64,000 bases of DNA. Origin: Streptomyces sp. NBC_01294. GTDB lineage: Bacteria; Actinomycetota; Actinomycetes; Streptomycetales; Streptomycetaceae. Positions 62,187-64,000 of this stretch are shown one piece after another (the stretch's first letter is position 1; each line of letters opens with the position of its first letter). Below the pieces are notes generated by a model, which ran no database searches, was not told where the DNA came from, and saw only the letters and a list, made by a program, of their open reading frames with translations. The stretch spans positions 7,097,501 to 7,161,500 of the forward strand of contig NZ_CP108423.1 in assembly GCF_035917235.1 (NCBI RefSeq), read 5' to 3'. Both the position numbers and the translations under genes were made by a program.

Positions 62187-62856
62187 TCAGCCTCCGCTGT
62201 TGGCGATGGACAGGTAGCGGCGGACGTTGTCGATCCCGTAGGAGTCGGCGACCCCGGGGAGGTAGGGCGCCGTGTCGGGAAGTTGCGGATTCAGCAGGCG
62301 CCGCCAGTAGTTGGAGAGGGAGCCCCAGGCGTTCTCCAGCGCGACCTGCCAGCCCGGCAGGGGACGGTGGATGTCGTAGTAGCCGACCGACATCTGCTCC
62401 CGGCTGCGCTGGGCGGCGCCGCCCAGCGTTTCCGCCGACTCGGCCGGTGTCGTTGAACTCGTACGTACGGCCGTCGTGGGTGGTGAAGCCGAGGACGTAC
62501 ATGTTGGCGGGGTTCATCCAGAGGTGGATGCGGCGTTCCTGGTTGTGGTCGTTGCGGGTGGTCAGGGTGACCCAGACCAGTCCGACGCCCTGGTCCTGCG
62601 TCAGCATCACGCTCTCCGGTCCGGCGTGCCCGGCCGCGTCGCGGACGCTCTGCAGGAAGTAGGAATAGCTGTCCCGCAGCCCGATGCCCGGCGGCGACCA
62701 AAGATTGACGTAGACGCGCCGGGCCTGGAAGGGAGCGGTGTCCGCCTGGGCGGCGCCGACCGGTCCGAGCAGGGTCACCAGCAGGGCCATCAGGCCGGTC
62801 AGAGCACCGGCGAGGAGGCTCCGGGCTCTCCCGAGGACCTTTGACTTCGACAACAC
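62187..62856 (-). pseudogene. Ribosome-inactivating-protein-like secreted protein, frameshifted
   Basis: GTG at 62856 has AAGGGAGAAGAA upstream and opens a signal peptide ending near AQA. Then SYSYFLQSVRDAAGH and LWMNPANMYVLGFTTHDGRTYEF resemble the N-terminal half of ribosome-inactivating N-glycosidases. Near 62440 the frame changes; a second frame continues (SVGYYDIHRPLPGWQVALENA) and stops at 62187. One surplus G would explain it. I cannot find the EAxxR catalytic motif, so it is also truncated. Could be a pseudogene or a mis-sequenced, divergent toxin. Confidence 0.6.
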
Positions 62857-63290
62857 TTCTTCTCCCTTGGGTACGTCGCGATGAGCGGCCGCGTTCACCG
62901 GACGCCAATGCGTCTCACTCACACGGCAGTTCGACGCTAGGGGCAGGAGAGCAAGCGGCGTTGTCTGTGGGCGCGGGATACCTGTCTGTGCGCGCACGGC
63001 CTGCGGACCGACTCGTTCGCCCAGGTCAGCAGGGGTCGATGGGGTGCCTCCCACTGAAGGTCGTCAGCGTGCTCCGCACCCGCTTGACCTCTGCTTCGTC
63101 ACCCGCGCCGACCCATCAGGCCGTCCGGGTGAGGCCAGGTCGACGGGCTCGCGTGCGAGTGGTTCCCCCGTTGGCGCCAGCTCAGCCTCCGGCGGGAAGT
63201 CGTCGTCGCGCTCGAGCAGGACCGTCCTCACGTCCTCCCATCCTTGGGTACTCTGGTCGACCGTCCGTTGCGCGAGATCAGGCAGGTGTC
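62857..63290. other. Gene-free stretch between toxin-like gene and anti-sigma factor
   Basis: Four hundred bases without a convincing gene; overlapping open frames lack codon structure. The promoters for both flanking genes presumably lie here. I see no reliable signal. Confidence 0.4.
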
Positions 63291-63533
63291 ATGAACTGCG
63301 ATGAGTTCGTCGAGCTGGTGACCAGCTTTCTCGATGGCGCCATGGACGAGCCGACCGAGCTCGACTGCCTCGCGCACCTGGCGAGGTGCGAGGGCTGTGA
63401 GGCCAGTCTTGACCAGTTCAGGCAGACCATCGCGATCCTGGGCGAGCTGCCGCGTGAGTTGCCCGGTGCGAGCCTGTCCGTTGGAGCGCGCGACCAACTG
63501 CGTGGTGCCTTCCGTGCCGCGCGGCGAGGCTGA
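63291..63533 (+). CDS. ZAS-type anti-sigma factor (small, zinc finger)
   Basis: An 80-residue protein with the HX3CX2C zinc-finger: His 29, Cys 33, Cys 36, and Cys 3 near the start. This is the anti-sigma domain of the RsrA/ZAS group, without a membrane segment. ATG 63291 follows AGGTGT. It lies before the ECF sigma gene on the same strand, which is the reverse of the more usual order. Confidence 0.82.
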   Translation: MNCDEFVELVTSFLDGAMDEPTELDCLAHLARCEGCEASLDQFRQTIAILGELPRELPGASLSVGARDQLRGAFRAARRG

Positions 63534-63669
63534 CGAACCCACCGGGAGTCCGGTCGCCCCGGTGTGAAGGTTCTTACCGTGAGGTGAACGAAGGCGTGGG
63601 CGGCGTTCCGGTTCACCGAGCTGCCCTAAGCTGACCCTCCCAGTTGACGGTCGGTAAGGGGAGAAGCGA

Positions 63670-64000
63670 ATGGGGGGCGTGCGCGAACTGCCGCCGGACG
63701 AGGTCCTGGTCCAGCGGCTGCGTGACGGCGACGAGGAGGCGTTCGCCCTGGTGCTGGACACCTGGTCGGGTGGCATGGTCCGGCTGGCCATGTCGTTCGT
63801 GTCGACCAAGGCGTCCGCGGAGGAAGCCGTCCAGGACACATGGCTGGCGGTCATCAGGGGGATCGGAGACTTCGAAGGCCGTTCGTCCCTGAAGACATGG
63901 GTGTACCGGATCCTGGTCAACACGGCCAAGGCGCGCGGTACGAAGGAGAGCAAGACCGTACCCTTCGCCAGCCTGTTGCCGGAGGAGGAAGGGCCGACGG
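63670..64000 (+). CDS. ECF RNA polymerase sigma factor (cut by right edge)
   Basis: The first 110 residues of an ECF sigma factor. Region 2 is visible: LVQRLRDGDEEAFALVLDTW, the -10-binding VSTKASAEEAVQDTWLAVIRGI and FEGRSSLKTWVYRILVNTAK. ATG 63670 has GGGGAG upstream. The linker to region 4 begins at the edge. It is 136 bases behind the anti-sigma gene. Confidence 0.93.
   Translation, partial: MGGVRELPPDEVLVQRLRDGDEEAFALVLDTWSGGMVRLAMSFVSTKASAEEAVQDTWLAVIRGIGDFEGRSSLKTWVYRILVNTAKARGTKESKTVPFASLLPEEEGPT

Noticed and set aside
1..64000. Mobile element or prophage insertion
   Set aside because: No transposase, integrase, terminal repeats or tRNA attachment site were seen, though accessory gene content suggests past gene transfer.

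Overview
The window is high-GC DNA with codon use, start codons (many GTG), Tat signals, regulator families and operon style typical of Streptomyces or a close relative, probably an accessory part of the chromosome. I see no rRNA, tRNA, CRISPR array, insertion sequence or phage genes. Both ends cut genes: an ABC ATPase at the left edge and an ECF sigma factor at the right edge.

Layout. 0-0.8 kb: an FtsX-type ABC ATPase (partial) and its PadR regulator. 1-7.9 kb: an alpha-glucoside uptake cluster (two solute-binding proteins, a GH13 glucosidase, two permeases, one with an unusual extracytoplasmic domain insert). 7.9-13.2 kb: an OmpR-type two-component system, a VanZ-like protein, an SRPBCC protein and a secreted tripeptidyl-aminopeptidase-like hydrolase. 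13.2-18 kb: an amidase broken by an in-frame TAG, its small AtzG-like partner, a metallo-beta-lactamase-fold hydrolase, a TetR regulator and an MFS exporter, tied together by four copies of one operator. 18-24 kb: an amino-acid permease (in-frame TGA near its start), a PucR regulator, a diaminopimelate-decarboxylase-like enzyme and an ornithine aminotransferase.

24.4-30.8 kb: a bacteriocin-type secretion locus: a 79-residue precursor with a perfect double-glycine leader and a Cys-free core, an HlyD-like adaptor, a C39-peptidase ABC exporter and a second large ABC exporter of the NHLP/NHLM type. No modifying enzyme lies beside it.

30.9-48.2 kb: the most unusual region. Four agmatine-deiminase-family enzymes (three with Tat signals), two closely similar TetR regulators, a frameshifted receptor Ser/Thr kinase, a non-canonical urease (UreAB fusion plus UreC without the flap cysteine, no accessory genes) and a complete peptide-type ABC importer. 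Five promoters here share the same design: a -35 TTGACT embedded in the palindrome TTGACTGAATTTTCAGTCAA. This looks like one guanidino/ureido-compound regulon controlled by the paired TetR proteins; a third TetR and a different palindrome precede the fourth deiminase.

48.3-52 kb: a compact operon of cytochrome P450, seven-TM MAB_1171c-family protein and ImmA/IrrE metalloprotease behind an XRE-type regulator. 52.4-62 kb: FKBP prolyl isomerase, three alpha/beta hydrolases, a DoxX protein, an isochorismatase-like hydrolase, a YtcJ-type amidohydrolase, a six-TM protein and two AraC regulators. 62.2-64 kb: a frameshifted ribosome-inactivating-protein-like gene, a ZAS-type anti-sigma factor and the start of an ECF sigma factor. 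Four genes carry single nonsense or frameshift lesions, which may be real decay or residual sequencing errors.
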